The notes under the pieces: model-generated
Told to the model about the DNA's origin: nothing
Databases searched by the model: none
The model's input: the letters and a program-made list of their open reading frames with translations, nothing else
Program-made: the position numbers and the translations under genes
Assembly (NCBI GenBank): GCA_963791295.1
Contig: CAWBRY010000001.1
Location: forward strand, 930,001 to 994,000
Direction: 5' to 3'
Origin: CAWBRY01 sp963791295
GTDB lineage: Bacteria; Bacteroidota; Bacteroidia; Chitinophagales; Chitinophagaceae
DNA: 64,000 nt
In this document: positions 18,193-29,578 of the stretch, piece by piece
How the letters are laid out: every line of letters starts with the position of its first letter
Numbering within the stretch: the first letter of the stretch is position 1

Positions 18193-19498
18193 ATGAAAAA
18201 ATATTTTTTGATATTGGGGCTTTTTGTTGCGGCTTGCGGAGCTGCCCAGGATGATGTGTATCCTGCTGGCCCCCAGGTGCAGACTATCGTTCTATACAAT
18301 GGGACTATTGCATAAAGGAAATGGTGAAGTAGTGAGTCAATGCGGTAGTGATCATGGAAAAGGGAAAAATCACCTATGCTGGTCCGATGGTCGCTTCCGA
18401 TTTCAAGGATGCCAAAGTGATTCAGCTGGATGGTAAGCAAGTCTATCCCGGACTGATCCTTCCGGAAACGGATCTCGGCTTGAAGGAGATCACCAATGGA
18501 GTAAGAGCTTCCAATGACTACAGTGAATTGGGCGATTGGAACAGAATATCCGCGCCATCATCGCTTATAATACGGATTCAAAAATCATCAATACGCTAAA
18601 GTCCAATGGTATCCTGCTGGCTAATGTCACACCCGCTGGTGGACTCATTGCCGGTGCATCTACAGTCGTGCAATTAGATGCATGGAATTGGGAAGACGCG
18701 ATGTACAAAGCGGATGATGCCATGAATTTTTTTATGCCCAGCCTGTTGAATCGCCGAAGTACGTTTGGAGCTTTTCAACAAACACAACCAGCGAATGATC
18801 CGGTAAAAGAAGGCCTGACCCGAATTGAAGAGGTAAAAAAATTTTTTCGGGAGGCCAGTGCTTATCTGCAGGGTCCTGTTCCGGCGGAGACTAATATCAA
18901 ATTTGAAAGTCTGCGTCCCTTATTTGAAAAAAAACAAAAACTCTTTATTCATTGTGACATTGTCAGGGAAATGCTGATTGCCATTGACTTTGTAAAAGAG
19001 TTCGGAATAAGCGTCGTCATCGTAGGAGGCAGTGATAGCTGGCAGATAGCCGACCTGCTCAAAAAGAATAATGTATCAGTGATCCTCGAAAGCCTGCACA
19101 ACCTTCCCATCCTGGAAGATGATGATATTGATCAGCCATTCAAAACTCCTGCGCAGCTACAAAAGGCGGGCGTTTTATTTGCATTAAATGACGATCTGGA
19201 GGGTGGACGCTATCGCAACCTGGCCTTCAATGCCGGTACCGCGGCTTCATATGGCTTGAGCAAAGAAGAAGCGCTGCAGGCCATTACACTTAATGCCGCG
19301 AAGATTTTGGGTATAGACGACCGGACAGGTTCTATCGAAGTCGGCAAGGATGCTAATGTTATAGTCAGTCAAGGCGATATCCTGGACATGCGTACGAGCA
19401 TCATCACTGACGCATTTATTCAGGGACGCCAGGTAAGTCTGCAAAATAAGCAGACTCAGTTGTATGAGAAGTACAAGTTGAAATATGGGTTGAAATGA
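18193..19498 (+). CDS. Amidohydrolase-family secreted protein, degenerate active site (frameshifted)
   Basis: The gene begins at an ATG at 18193 encoding a signal peptide (MKKYFLILGLFVAACGAAQ), about 430 residues in all. The frame breaks at about 18305, 18335 and 18540. Read across the breaks it gives one continuous amidohydrolase-like domain (IVLYNGTI, KGKITYAGPMVA, QLDGKQVYPGLILPETDLGL, then an unbroken frame 18536-19498). In place of the DxHxH metal motif it has PETDLG, so catalysis of the usual type is unlikely. A single His remains in LFIHCD, and ALNDD replaces the usual Asp loop. The C-terminus keeps the family pattern NAAKILGIDDRTGSIEVGKDANVIV. It directly follows the double-domain amidohydrolase and probably works with it. 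The breaks look like sequencing indels. Confidence 0.82.
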
Positions 19499-19505
19499 TT
19501 ACTAA

Positions 19506-19591
19506 TTATTGATTATTATCTTAATCAGGTTTCGGCTAGCGTAAAACTTGAACTTTCAGAATTACAATAACCAATAATCAGTAATCAATAA
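19506..19591. repeat. AT-rich inverted repeat between convergent genes
   Basis: TTATTGATTA (19506-19515) is inverted as TAATCAATAA (19582-19591), with more imperfect complementarity around both arms. It fills the gap between the amidohydrolase stop and the stop of the opposite-strand K+ channel gene. It could act as a weak bidirectional terminator, but it has no GC-rich stem. Confidence 0.4.
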
Positions 19592-19592
19592 C

Positions 19593-20393
19593 CTAATCCA
19601 CCGGCTTCCCACAATGCGGACAAAAAGTCCTTGGATTTTTTATTTTTCTTAGCTCGTCCAGAAATCCCGCTGTGATGATACCTGCCGGCAAGGCAAGCAA
19701 AGCAATTCCTCCCAAAGAAATAATAGCGGTGAGAATCTTGCCTGCGCTGGTAATCGGAATCATATCTCCATACCCAACTGTCGTCAATGTGATGATGCTC
19801 CACCAAATAGTAGCGGGGATACTCGAAAATTTATCTGGTTGGGCCGGGTTCTCTGCAAAATAAACAAGGCAGGAAGAAATAATGATCAGGAATAAAATTA
19901 GTACCAGGCTCAGCATTAATTCATTGATCCTGGATTTAAACACATTGATGATGAGCTGTGTTGATTTGGTGTAGGATGTCAGTCTGAATAACCTTAAGAT
20001 CCGCGTCAGGCGGAAAATACGAAGCACCCTGAGGTCGAAGCCTATAAAGATATTCAGGAAGAAAGGCAATATGGCTAAGAGGTCGACTAAGGCACCTGCG
20101 GACAATATATATTTGACGCGCCCCACCAAACTGTGCTTATAGTTCTGATGATAGTTGGATGACCATACTCTCAATACATATTCAATTGAAAAAATAACGA
20201 AAGAAACAAAGTCGAAATTCTTGAAGAATTGTTTATTGGGCTCGCGGATAGATGGAACGGTTTCCAACATCACCGCAATTACATTGAGAATAATAATGGT
20301 GATCAGAAAGGTATTGATCACCTTATCCCAATGGGTATTACCCTCATTGGGATGTAAGAGCTCATAAACCTTCTTTTTGATTTTTGTATACAT
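19593..20393 (-). CDS. Voltage-gated-type potassium channel (ion transporter family)
   Basis: About 266 residues with six transmembrane segments. An S4-like segment has regularly spaced Arg (FDLRVLRIFRLTRILRLFRL). The selectivity filter TTVGYGD sits between S5 and S6, so this is a K+-selective channel of the inner membrane. The C-terminus ends in a small zinc-ribbon-like CPHCGKPVD. The frame extends to a TTG at 20414, but the ATG at 20393 (MYTKIKKKVYELL) is the better start. It is downstream of the LLM oxidoreductase gene on the same strand. The frame is intact although it lies in the error-rich part of the window. Confidence 0.9.
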   Translation of the reverse strand: MYTKIKKKVYELLHPNEGNTHWDKVINTFLITIIILNVIAVMLETVPSIREPNKQFFKNFDFVSFVIFSIEYVLRVWSSNYHQNYKHSLVGRVKYILSAGALVDLLAILPFFLNIFIGFDLRVLRIFRLTRILRLFRLTSYTKSTQLIINVFKSRINELMLSLVLILFLIIISSCLVYFAENPAQPDKFSSIPATIWWSIITLTTVGYGDMIPITSAGKILTAIISLGGIALLALPAGIITAGFLDELRKIKNPRTFCPHCGKPVD

Positions 20394-20415
20394 GGAGGTG
20401 TTATTAGATTGCAAA

Positions 20416-21452
20416 CTATTTTTTTGAAGTGTGCTTTCTTATCGCGGGCGCTACCTTCGTTCCAAGGAGTTCAATTGCGTGGAGAATCTTATCATGAGGC
20501 ATAGCGCCGAGGCTCATCTGAGCCAGAAACCTCGTATGTCCGAAAATTTCATGTTCGTATAAAATCTTATCAATGACTTGCTGCGGGCTTCCTACCAGCA
20601 AGCCCCCTTAGGTGATAAAGAGGCGTCAAATTGTTGCCTGGTCGTCGGTGACCATCCTCGTTCCCTGCCTATACGTGACATCACTTCGGCATAGGGAGGA
20701 TAAAATTCATCGGCAGCTTGCTGAGAATCATCAGCAATATATGTATGTGAATTAATGCCAAGTTGCATTTGTTTCAGTTCATGTCCCGCTTTTTGAAACA
20801 CATCTTTATACAATTGGACGTAGGGAACAAAAGCTGATGGCAAGCCTCCAATGATTGCCAGCGCCATCGGAAGGCCATGTTCAGCAGCTCTTACCACCGA
20901 TTCGGGCGTCCCACCAACGGCAATCCATACTGGCAGTTTATGTTGATGGGGGCGTGGATAAATGCCGCGGTTATTAATCGTTTGGGTATGTTTTCCCTTC
21001 CACGTGATGTATTCTCCTTCATTTAATTTCAATAACAATTCCAACTTTTCAGAAAAAAGTTCGTCGTAGTCTTTTAAATCATAGCCGAACAAAGGGAACG
21101 ACTCAATGAAAGAACCACGGCCGGCCATGATCTCTGCCCGTCCTCCTGATAGCAGATCAACTGTGCTATATTGTTGGAAAACACGCACCGGATCATCGGA
21201 ACTTAATACGGTTACGGCAGTGGACAATTTAATCTGCTTTGTTCGCACAGCAGCAGCGCCGAGGATTACGGCCGGGGCCGAGACAGCATAGTCTGGTCGA
21301 TGGTGCTCACCAACGGCAAACATGTCAAGTCCTAGTTGGTCGGCTAACTCTATTTCTTCCATCAAATTGATTAGCCGTTGATGGGGACCAATTGTTTCTT
21401 TCGTGAGGGGATGAGTACCGACATCGCCAAATGTGTAGATTCCGATTTCCAT
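20416..21452 (-). CDS. LLM-class flavin-dependent oxidoreductase (one frameshift)
   Basis: About 345 residues, starting MEIGIYTFGDVGTHP. The frame is unbroken from 21452 to about 20600, then continues in a second frame to 20416. The break falls in a run of five G near 20605, where a missing base would join ASLSPKGA to LLVGSPQQVIDKIL. Luciferase-like monooxygenase features are DMFAVGEHH, the barrel core ILGAAAVRTKQIKLSTAVTVL, RAEIMAGRGSF and LPVWIAVGGTPESV. The protein uses reduced flavin (FMN or F420) for oxidation of an unknown substrate. It begins 9 bases after the secA stop, so it may be transcribed with secA. Confidence 0.85.
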
Positions 21453-21461
21453 CTTTATTCC

Positions 21462-24400
21462 CTATGCATCTTTGCCGTGGCAATGCTTATATTTCTTGCC
21501 ACTGATCCGCAGGGACATGGATCATTGCGCCCGATCTTGGGACCGACTTTTACCGGCTCTTGTTTCACTGCCACGTCCGTCGCCACCGCCGCCCGGTTCA
21601 TAACGGTCACTTTCATTCGCAGCCATAGTCCTGGCCTGCAGTATCCACTTCTTCTTTATTTGCACGCATCCTGCTCATGTCCGTTTTTTGCTGGCGGCCT
21701 TCTTTTAACGGGCGTTTTCCTGTTGGACTGGGATGGAAGCATGGCAGAGGAATGATACAATGTCCTTATTTACCTCGGCATCCATATTCTTGAACTGCTG
21801 AAACGCTTCGACTTTATAAATCACCAGCGGATCTTTTTGTTCGAGGTAAGCTGTCTGTACACTTTGCTTCAAGATCATCCATGGCCCGCAGATGTTCTTT
21901 CCATGCATCATCGATGACGACCAGCGTAATTGTTTTTTCCAGCGAGTTAGCCCAATTCTGCACCGGAGCATCCTTCAATGTCTTATCGAGGTTGGTCAAT
22001 ACATTCAATCCTTTGCGACCATCGGTGAATCGGAACGACGACATTTTCGATATGATTACCCTGAGTAAGCCGGATGTTCTTAAATACAGGCAAGGCTTGT
22101 TTGGTGATTCTTCTTTATGGCGCGTGTAATTTTCCGTCGCTTCCACGTAGAGTTTATCAATCACTGAATTGATATCGCCTCTCTTGAAATTCTTCCTCAT
22201 CGATTTTTGTATCCAATCCAAAATTGACAATGCAACCCAGTTTGAATCCTTCATAATCTTCCTGCTCCCGGAATCCTCCAACCAAGACTTTCAGAAACAA
22301 CCGAAAATGCGTTGTCGATATCCAGTGCAAGCCGTTCTCCAAACAACGCGTGATTGCGTTTATCATAAACGACATTCCGCTGTTTATTCATCACATCATC
22401 GTATTCCAGCAATCGCTTCCGGATGCCAAAATTATTTTCTTCTACTTTTTTTTGCGCTCGTTGGATACTATTGCTGATCATGCTATGCTGGATCACATCA
22501 CCTTCCTTATAACCCAATTTATCCATGAAGCGAAGCGATCCGCTCACTTCCGAACATGCGCATCAGGTCATCTTCAAGAGATACATAGAATTGAGATGTA
22601 CCCGGATCGCCCTGCCGGCCCGCACGGCCACGCAATTGGCGTCAACACGCCTGCTTTCATGCCTTTCCGTACCAATGATCGCAAGTCCGCCGGCATCCTT
22701 GACGCCCGGGCCAAGTTTGATATCGGTACCACGGCCTGCCATATTGGTGGCGATGGTAATGGCGCCTGCTAAACCAGCTTCTGCAACCACCTGTGCTTCC
22801 CTGGCATGTTGCTTCGCATTCAAGACATTGTGAGGAATCTTTTTTTGTTGCAGCATCCTGCCAACAATTCACTTACTTCTACGGAGGTTGTACCAACCAG
22901 CACCGGCCTTCCGGCATTGCTCAATGCTTCAATCTCATCAATTACGGCTTTGTATTTTTCACGTTTGGTCTTATAGACAAGGTCCTGCTTGTCCATGCGG
23001 ACCATATCGACATTGGTGGGATCGTAACGACATCCAATTTATAAATACTCCACAATTCGGCGGCTTCGGTCTCCGCAGTGCCGGTCATACCCGCCAGCTT
23101 GTGATACATGCGGAAATAATTCTGCAGCGTGATCGTCGCATAGGTCTGCGTAGCTGCTTCGATCTTTCACATTTTCTTTGGCTTCAATCGCCTGATGCAA
23201 TCCATCGCTGAATATCTTCGTCCTTCCAGGATACGGCCGGTTTGCTCATCGACGATCTTGATGGCTCCATCCATCACTACGTATTCAACATCCTTTCCAA
23301 ATAAAGTATAGGCTTTAACAATTGTTGAACGGTGTGGATCCTGTCGGCCTTTTGTGCATAGTCATTCAGCACGACCTCTTTTTGATGCAATTTTTCGTCC
23401 ACGGTTGGAGTTTCGATTTTTCAATCTCTGCCAACTTTACTCCGATATCCGGTAAAATAAAAAATTCAGGATCCTCGCCGGTCCGCGTGATCATCGACAA
23501 CCCTTTGTCGGTGAGATCGACCTGGTTATTCTTTTCATCAATATGAAAGAGCAGGTCTTCATCCACGATATGCATGTGCCGTTGCTGATCCTGCAGATAA
23601 AAATTTTCTGCCTTTCTGCATTTTCACTTTGATTCCTGGCTCACTTAGGTATTTGATCGTGGGTCCATATTTCGGCAATCCACGGAAAGCCCTGAACAAA
23701 TAAAGTCCGCCGGATTTTCGGATCATCTTCTCCTTTTTCAAATAATTTCTTTGCTTCGTTCAGACATTGCCGGACGATACTTTCCTGTTCCTGCACCAAT
23801 TGCAGTATACGCGGGCGTTGTGAATGTGATATTGTTGATCATCGCCTTTCGGTACCGGTCCTGAAATGATCAGATGGCGTTCTCGCATCGTCGATCAATA
23901 CGGAGTCAACTTCATCCACCATCGCATAATGATGTTTGCGCTGTACCATTTCTTCCGGAGTATGCACCATATTATCGCGCAGGTAGTCAAAACCGAATTC
24001 ATTATTCGTGCCATAGGTGATATCAGCCAGGTAGGCCTGCCTTCTTTCCTCCGTATTGGGTTGATGTTTATCGATGCAATCTACTTTCAATCCAAGCCAT
24101 TCAAACAATGTTCCATTCCATTCCTGGTCGCGCCGTGGCGAGGTAATCATTTACCGTAACAATATGAACACCTTCTCCAGCCAAGTGCATTGAGGTAAGC
24201 AGGAAGGGTTGATACCAGATGTTTTTCCTTCACCCGTAGCCATTTCGGAGATCTTGCCTTCGTGCAACACGACACCTCCGATCAATTGCACATCATAATG
24301 CACCATGTTCCAGGTTACTTGGCCACCGGCTGCCGTCCATGAATTATTATAGATGACTTTATCGCCTTCGATCTTTATATAATCTTTTTGACACGCTCAG

Positions 24401-24822
24401 ATCGCGGTCGAGCGCTGTGGCTGTAGAAATGATTTCGGTATTTTCTTTAAAACGGCGGGCTGTTTCTTTTACAACGGCGAATGCTTCAGGAAGAATTTCC
24501 TTCAGCGCTTCTTCGATCTTTTTATCGCGGTCTTTTTTCAGTTTATCCACCTGCTGGTAAATGGCATCCTTTCCCAGCAGATCATTGAAAGGCAATTCAT
24601 CGGCTTCTTTAGTTCCTGGAATCAATTTCCTCATCGATTTCCAAAAGATGGTCCTTGATGCGCTTGCCGAAATTCCTGCGTTTTATTTCGCAATTGATCA
24701 TTGTCTGAGGGATTGATAGGAGCTCGAAAGAATTCATTGATCTGCTTCACATAGGGTTCGATCTTCTTTACATCCTTTTCAGATTTGCTCCCACCAAAAA
24801 TTTTTGAAAAAAATCCAGCCAT
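21462..24822 (-). CDS. secA: Preprotein translocase ATPase SecA (heavily frameshifted)
   Basis: The outer limits span 3361 bases, about 1120 codons, the normal size for a Bacteroidetes SecA. It starts at MAGFFSKIFGGSKSEKDVKKI (24822). Recognisable parts in order are the N-terminal helicase region (DITYGTNNEFGFDYLRDNM, then MVDEVDSVLIDDARTP with the DEAD-like box), GTTSVEVSELL, ATNMAGRGTDIKLGPGV, GTERHESRR, and the C-terminal helical domain (KRLLEYDDVMNKQRNVVY). The zinc-binding tail GRNDPCPCGS...KYKHCHGKDA ends at 21462. At least ten frame changes interrupt it. SecA is essential for protein export, so these must be sequencing or assembly errors. A TATCTTTG promoter box lies upstream. Confidence 0.93.
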
Positions 24823-24926
24823 AATTATGGATTATTGTATTTTCCATTATTCAGAAGATATAGGAATTTTGATCGTTCAAAAAGGGTGCTACAAATAGTT
24901 GTGAGTCAATTTGACAGGAACCGGCG

Positions 24927-24934
24927 CAAAGATA
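24927..24934 (-). promoter_or_regulatory. Candidate -7 box for secA
   Basis: Minus-strand TATCTTTG matches TAnnTTTG exactly and lies about 105 bases upstream of the secA ATG, within the 260-base gap between secA and the divergent lipoprotein gene. No good -33 box is seen at the usual spacing. Confidence 0.45.
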
Positions 24935-25082
24935 CGTTATTAGCCGGGAGTTAGGCTGAAGCAACAAGGGCCAAAAGCACAAACGGCATACAACATGATT
25001 CGTGCATAATTTGATAATGACATTTTGCCTTTCGTTAACGTACCTTTCGTCGATATCAGGAATTAATATCAAACTTATATGC

Positions 25083-25819
25083 ATGAAGCTGGTATTTGCT
25101 TCTTGTTCATTGATTCTTTCCTTCATAATTTCATCCTGCAATAGCAATGAAATCGGAAATAACAGGGACGTGAATCCTGAGGCGATTTATTTCGATTATC
25201 AGGTATCGGCGGAAGAGGGCGAGTGAATATGTCACGGTGCTGATTCAATATCGTTTTGGCGGAGTCAACGGGGCTACATTGGTGTTGGAGAAACCAAGCA
25301 AAGTGGAATTGGATGGAGAACGGACTTCGTGAGCGACAGTTCCCGGATGACCGGCGCGTTTTATGAAATCAGAAGCCGGCGAGAGATTTCCACGGAAATC
25401 ATAGCATTGTTATTCACCGATATCAACTAAAAAGAATATCGAGGAGGAATTTGATTTCCAACCCATTTTCATGCGAACGGAACCTCCGGCAATGGTGCAT
25501 CGCGACGATCTCGTCTTTGAAATGGATGGGTTGAACCCGGTGGATTATGTACGTATTCTGCTGACCGACACATCATTCACCAGTGAAGGAATTAACCGGA
25601 TCGATACGGTGAAGAATGGCCGGATATTCATCAGTAAAATTGATCTTCAAGAACCTGGTGAACGGACCCATTCAACTGGAATTTTATAAGGAAAATGAAA
25701 GATCAGTTAAGAGCAGGACCGCGGAGGGTGGGAGGATATCAGTCAGCTATGGCATGAACAGAGAATTTCTCAATCTGACGGAATCGATAAGCTCGAAAAT
25801 TAACTTCAACCTTCGGTAA
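25083..25819 (+). CDS. Conserved lipoprotein of unknown function (frameshifted)
   Basis: It starts MKLVFASCSLILSFIISSCNSN at 25083, with a lipobox-like ISSC, so it is a lipoprotein. About 245 residues can be read in three frames. Pieces in order are IYFDYQVSAEEGE, EYVTVLIQYRFGGVNGATLVL, MVHRDDLVFEMDGL, ILLTDTSFTSEGINRIDTVKNG, and EGGRISVSYGMNREFLNLTE. The arrangement resembles hypothetical proteins I know from Chitinophagaceae, with a beta-rich body. The breaks at about 25225-25470 and 25640 are likely sequencing errors. It lies between the divergent secA and atpG, and no function is known. Confidence 0.65.
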
Positions 25820-25820
25820 C

Positions 25821-25848
25821 TTGCAATGCCGAAAAGATTGTACTTTTG
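25821..25848 (+). promoter_or_regulatory. Candidate promoter for atpG
   Basis: A TTG at 25821-25823 and a perfect TAnnTTTG box (TACTTTTG, 25841-25848) are separated by 17 bases, close to Bacteroidetes promoter geometry. Transcription would start about 25-30 bases before the atpG ATG at 25883. It implies that atpG is transcribed on its own here. Confidence 0.5.
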
Positions 25849-25882
25849 CGCGCGTAAAAAGCTTTTAAAAAATTTGAAAACG

Positions 25883-26771
25883 ATGGCTGGTCAACTTAAA
25901 GAGGTTAGAACCGGATCAAGTCGGTTCAAAGTTCGCAACAGATCACCAAGGCAATGAAAATGGTGAGTGCTGCCAAATTGCGCCGGGCGCAGGATGCTAT
26001 TGTGCAGATGCGCCCTTACGCCAGAAAGCTCCAGGAAATGTTGAGCAATATCGTAAGTAACAGCGATAGCGATGCAGGCATGAGCTTGGCTGCAGAAAGG
26101 CCGATTGAAAAAGTATTACTGATCGTGATCACCAGTGATCGCGGACTTTGCGGTGCATTTAATTCCAACCTGATCAAATTAGCTAAGTCGACCATTGCTG
26201 AAAGGTATTCGGCAGCAAATGAAGAAAGGCAATGTGACCATCTGGAGTGTCGGCAAAAAAGGATATGAGAATTTCGTAAAGAATAAATACAATGCAGACC
26301 CGCGTTTTCAAGGATATTTTTTTACAATTGAATTTTGAAAATGTTCAGAAAGCTGCCGCAGGCTGCCAGGAATGCCTTTGAAGAAAGACAATTTGATGTA
26401 GTGGAATTGGTTTACAGTGAATTTAAGAATGCCGCGACTCAACGATTTCTTGGTTGAAAGGTTTCTTCCGATTCCTAAAGTAGTTAGGAAGGAAGGAGCC
26501 ACGAAGAGCCGATTTTATTTTCGATCCTTCCAAGGAAGAATTGATAGAAGAGTTAATGCCGAAGATCCTAAATACTCAATTATATAAGGCTGTTCTTGAT
26601 TCCAATGCCTCCGAACATGGCGCCAGGATGACGGCTATGGATAAGGCCAGCGAAAATGCTAATGAATTGCTACGGTTACTTAAGATCTCCTATAACAGGG
26701 CGCGGCAGGCGGCCATTACTACCGAACTGACGGAAATCGTAAGTGGCGCGGCGGCGCTACAGGGTAACTAA
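25883..26771 (+). CDS. atpG: ATP synthase F1 gamma subunit (frameshifted)
   Basis: About 296 codons from MAGQLKEVRN at 25883 to the TAA at 26771, normal for AtpG. The N-terminal coiled-coil helix (SQQITKAMKMVSAAKLRRAQDA) and the C-terminal helix (NASEHGARMTAMDKASENANELL, then AAITTELTEIVSGAAAL) are both present, as is the central ITSDRGLCGAFN. Breaks occur near 25912 (one A missing from an AAA), 26215-26270, 26340 and 26440-26510. Gamma is the rotating central shaft of F1. The alpha, beta and other ATP synthase genes are not next to it, which is unusual for an F-type operon. Given its essential role, the breaks are sequencing errors. Confidence 0.93.
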
Positions 26772-26951
26772 CCGTTTACCATTGCGGATAGCATGAAGCA
26801 CAAACCCTGTGAATAATTTCTTTTCCTGGTATTAAGCGATAATGGTTATTTTTCCTTTGATAGATTACAAACGACAACACTGATTTTAATGATTGCAGTT
26901 TCATAACTTGTGTTTACAATAGAATAATCGATATCCATAAGGAACATAATT

Positions 26952-27650
26952 ATGGAATTGGCTCAACCTGATCCCGCATGTTGAAGCACTGATCTTTGCC
27001 AGCGACAGACCCCTTACCACACTTGAAATCACCGACATGGTCAATAATGCAGCGGCCTTCACTGAAGAAAAAATCCCTCTGGATGAGGTAGAAACGGCAA
27101 TCGATAGCATTCGTGATAAATACAGCCAGCGGCTTTTTTCCTTTTGAAATGAGAATGAGTGGGTGGTGGATGGCAATTTCTTACCAGGAAGGAATTTCAC
27201 AACACAGTTGCGCAATTCAATGGCGATAAATTTTTGAAACGTTTGTCTGCTGCAGCCCTCGAAACACTGGCGATCATTGCCTACAAACAACCCATAACCA
27301 AAGGCGAGATAGAATCCATTCGCGGGGTCAATTGCGACTATACCGTCCAGAAATTCTCGAAAAAGAATTGATCATTATCAGTGGTCGAAATGAAAAGCAA
27401 CCCGGGCAACCCTTGATTTATTCCACTTCGAGGAATTTCATGGATTATTTTGGTATCAATTCCGCCGAAGACCTTCCCAAGATCAGAGAGATAGCGAAGG
27501 AGACCAGTTGGTGGAACCAACGGCGATGAAAGACACAGTTGTTTGGTAAGGAAGACAAGTACCGAATCCCAGGAGGATGGAAGCGATGAGCTTTTATCTG
27601 TCGCAGAAAATGGGGAACTGATCCTGAATAAGGATTCCACCGAAGAATAG
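26952..27650 (+). CDS. scpB: Segregation and condensation protein B (frameshifted)
   Basis: About 233 codons. The likely ATG at 26952 is followed almost at once by a frame change. The body then reads LIPHVEALIFASDRPLTTLEITDMVN, the winged-helix start typical of ScpB, and FLKRLSAAALETLAIIAYKQPITKGEIESIRGVNCDYTVQK, the strongly conserved ScpB core. ScpB forms the kleisin-accessory part of the SMC-ScpA-ScpB condensin complex for chromosome segregation. The C-terminal tail after YFGINSAEDLPK is a family-variable acidic extension. scpA and smc are not adjacent. At least three indels interrupt it. lysA begins 50 bases downstream. Confidence 0.85.
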
Positions 27651-27700
27651 TCCGACTCCACTTAAGGAAATTCAAAGGCCGCGTTCGTATCTTCGCTGCC

Positions 27701-28921
27701 ATGTCCCAACAATTTTCACCACGACTACTTGTCTGATCTAGCCGAAGAATTCGGAACACCGCTCTATGTATATCATGCCGAAAAAATCAAGGAGCAATTC
27801 CAGCGTTTGCAAGCCGCATTCGCAATACCGATGCCCGTTTCTTTTATGCGGCCAAAGCGCTGACCAATATCAATATTCTGCAGTATATCCGTTCTATCGG
27901 TTGTGGATGTTGATTGCAGTTCGATCAATGAGGCTTTTCTTGCGATAAAGGCAGGATTTGAACCGAGGCAACATATTATACACGTCCAATAATATTGCTT
28001 TTGAAGAAATCGAAGCTGCGCAGCGAGTTGGGAGTAAATATCAATATCGACAGCCTTTCCAACCTGGAAAAATTTGGAAAAAAATACGGTCATACTTATC
28101 CGGTAGGATGCGACTTCGTCCAAATATCATGGCCGGTGGCAATCTCAAAATCTCCACAGGCCATGGCGATAGCAAATTTGGAGTTCCGCTGGAACAAGTC
28201 GATAAGGTATTGAAGATCGCGCAGCAAGACCGGGCTTCATATCGCGGCCTGCATATTCATACGGGCAGTGAGATCAAAGATGTTAAAGGTATTTGTTCGA
28301 AAGGCATCGAAGTATTATTTGATGTTGCAAGGCAATTTGAAGAATTGGAATTCCTGGATCTTGGTGGAGGATTTAAAGTTCCTTACGAACCAGGATGACA
28401 AAGGAACCAATATTGAGAAGTTGGGAAAGAAAGTTGCCAGAAGAATTTCAAATGGTTTGAAAAGAAATACAACAGACATCTCCAGGTTTGGTTTGAACCC
28501 GGTAAGTTTCTGGTGAGCGAGGCAGGATATTTTATTACCAGCGTAAATGTGATCAAAGATTCTGCTTACACCGTCTTTGCCGGAGTAGACAGCGGAATGA
28601 ACCATTTGATACGTCCCATGTTTTACGGAGCATATCATGGCATAGACAACATTTCAAATCCTGCTGCCAAGACAGAAAAAATATACGGTAGTAGGAAATA
28701 TTTGCGAGACCGACACTTTCGCGGAAAAGCGATCCCTGCCCGAAGTGCGAGAAGGGGATTACCTTGTATTTCCGCAATGCCGGCGCCTATTGCATGGAAA
28801 TGGCTTCCCACTATAACTCAAGGTTAAGCCCGCTGAAGTGATGATCAAAGATGGAAAGGCGCATTTGATCAGGAAGCGTGATGTATTTGATGACCTCTTG
28901 AGAAACCAGATTGAGATTTAA
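27701..28921 (+). CDS. lysA: Diaminopimelate decarboxylase (frameshifted)
   Basis: About 406 residues between the ATG at 27701 (MSQQFSPR) and the TAA at 28921, standard LysA length. It decarboxylates meso-diaminopimelate to L-lysine with PLP. Visible elements are FGTPLYVYHAEKI in a shifted frame, the PLP-lysine region FFYAAKALTN, KISTGHGDSKFGV, LHIHTGSEIK, LDLGGGFKVPY, FEPGKF with a break inside, and a C-terminal CGYCMEMASHYNSR-type segment only in broken frames. At least five indels occur. The next gene on the strand, a secreted protein, begins 8 bases downstream. Confidence 0.87.
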
Positions 28922-28929
28922 CCATTGTT

Positions 28930-29571
28930 ATGATAAATAATGTCTCTTGTTGCCGCGCATTCCTGCCTGTTCTTTTATCATTCCAATTCATCATCGTATC
29001 TGCCCAAGTGCAAATGGGGGAAGGGATGGTCAAGCCGCATATACAGGTCGGCACGGTATTATATTTGCATTTAGGTGTATTAAAAGGAGATGAATTAGAT
29101 AAAAAAATTTCACCGGATAGCATAGTATTCAAACAGGGCAAATACAATATTGAAATTGCGTCGGCACCACCGTGGTTTGTCCCGGAAATAATAAAGCTTG
29201 ACTATGAAATATTGCAACTCCGGGCGACGACCATTGCGAGAAACTGGATAGAAGTGATCGTGAACAAACAAACAGGCAAGAAAGCATGGGTAGAGAGAAG
29301 TGCTGTCGACTTCATGCCATGGCCGGAATTTTTATTAAACGTTGCTGCCATTGAAGTGATCGATGCGATAAAAAATCCATTGCGCATTAAGCCCCTCGAT
29401 CAAGCCGCCCTCGCGGGAAAAATAAAAGATTTGACCTTGATACCCATCGCCATTCAGGGTGACTGGATCCAGGTATCCATTTCGGAACCCGGGGATCCCA
29501 TTGTTGCATCCGGATGGATAAGATGGAGAAGAGCTAACCAGCTCCTTATTAACTGGTCTTTGTTGAGCTAG
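28930..29571 (+). CDS. Secreted protein of unknown function
   Basis: A 213-residue protein with a signal peptide (LPVLLSFQFIIVSAQ, cleavage near residue 26). The rest is mixed beta structure; I do not recognise a domain with certainty. Segments such as NWIEVIVNKQTGKKAWVERSAV and DWIQVSISEPGDPIVASGWIRWRR, with paired WI-V and W-W patterns, resemble SH3b-like modules that contact the cell wall. The frame is intact in an error-rich region. It follows lysA closely and converges with the VWA gene, whose end is 7 bases away. Confidence 0.55.
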   Translation: MINNVSCCRAFLPVLLSFQFIIVSAQVQMGEGMVKPHIQVGTVLYLHLGVLKGDELDKKISPDSIVFKQGKYNIEIASAPPWFVPEIIKLDYEILQLRATTIARNWIEVIVNKQTGKKAWVERSAVDFMPWPEFLLNVAAIEVIDAIKNPLRIKPLDQAALAGKIKDLTLIPIAIQGDWIQVSISEPGDPIVASGWIRWRRANQLLINWSLLS

Positions 29572-29578
29572 AAGAGTT

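Noticed and set aside
21462..24822. secA as a real pseudogene or a row of small genes
   Set aside because: All SecA parts occur in the correct order within the normal length, SecA is essential, and neighbouring essential genes are broken in the same way.
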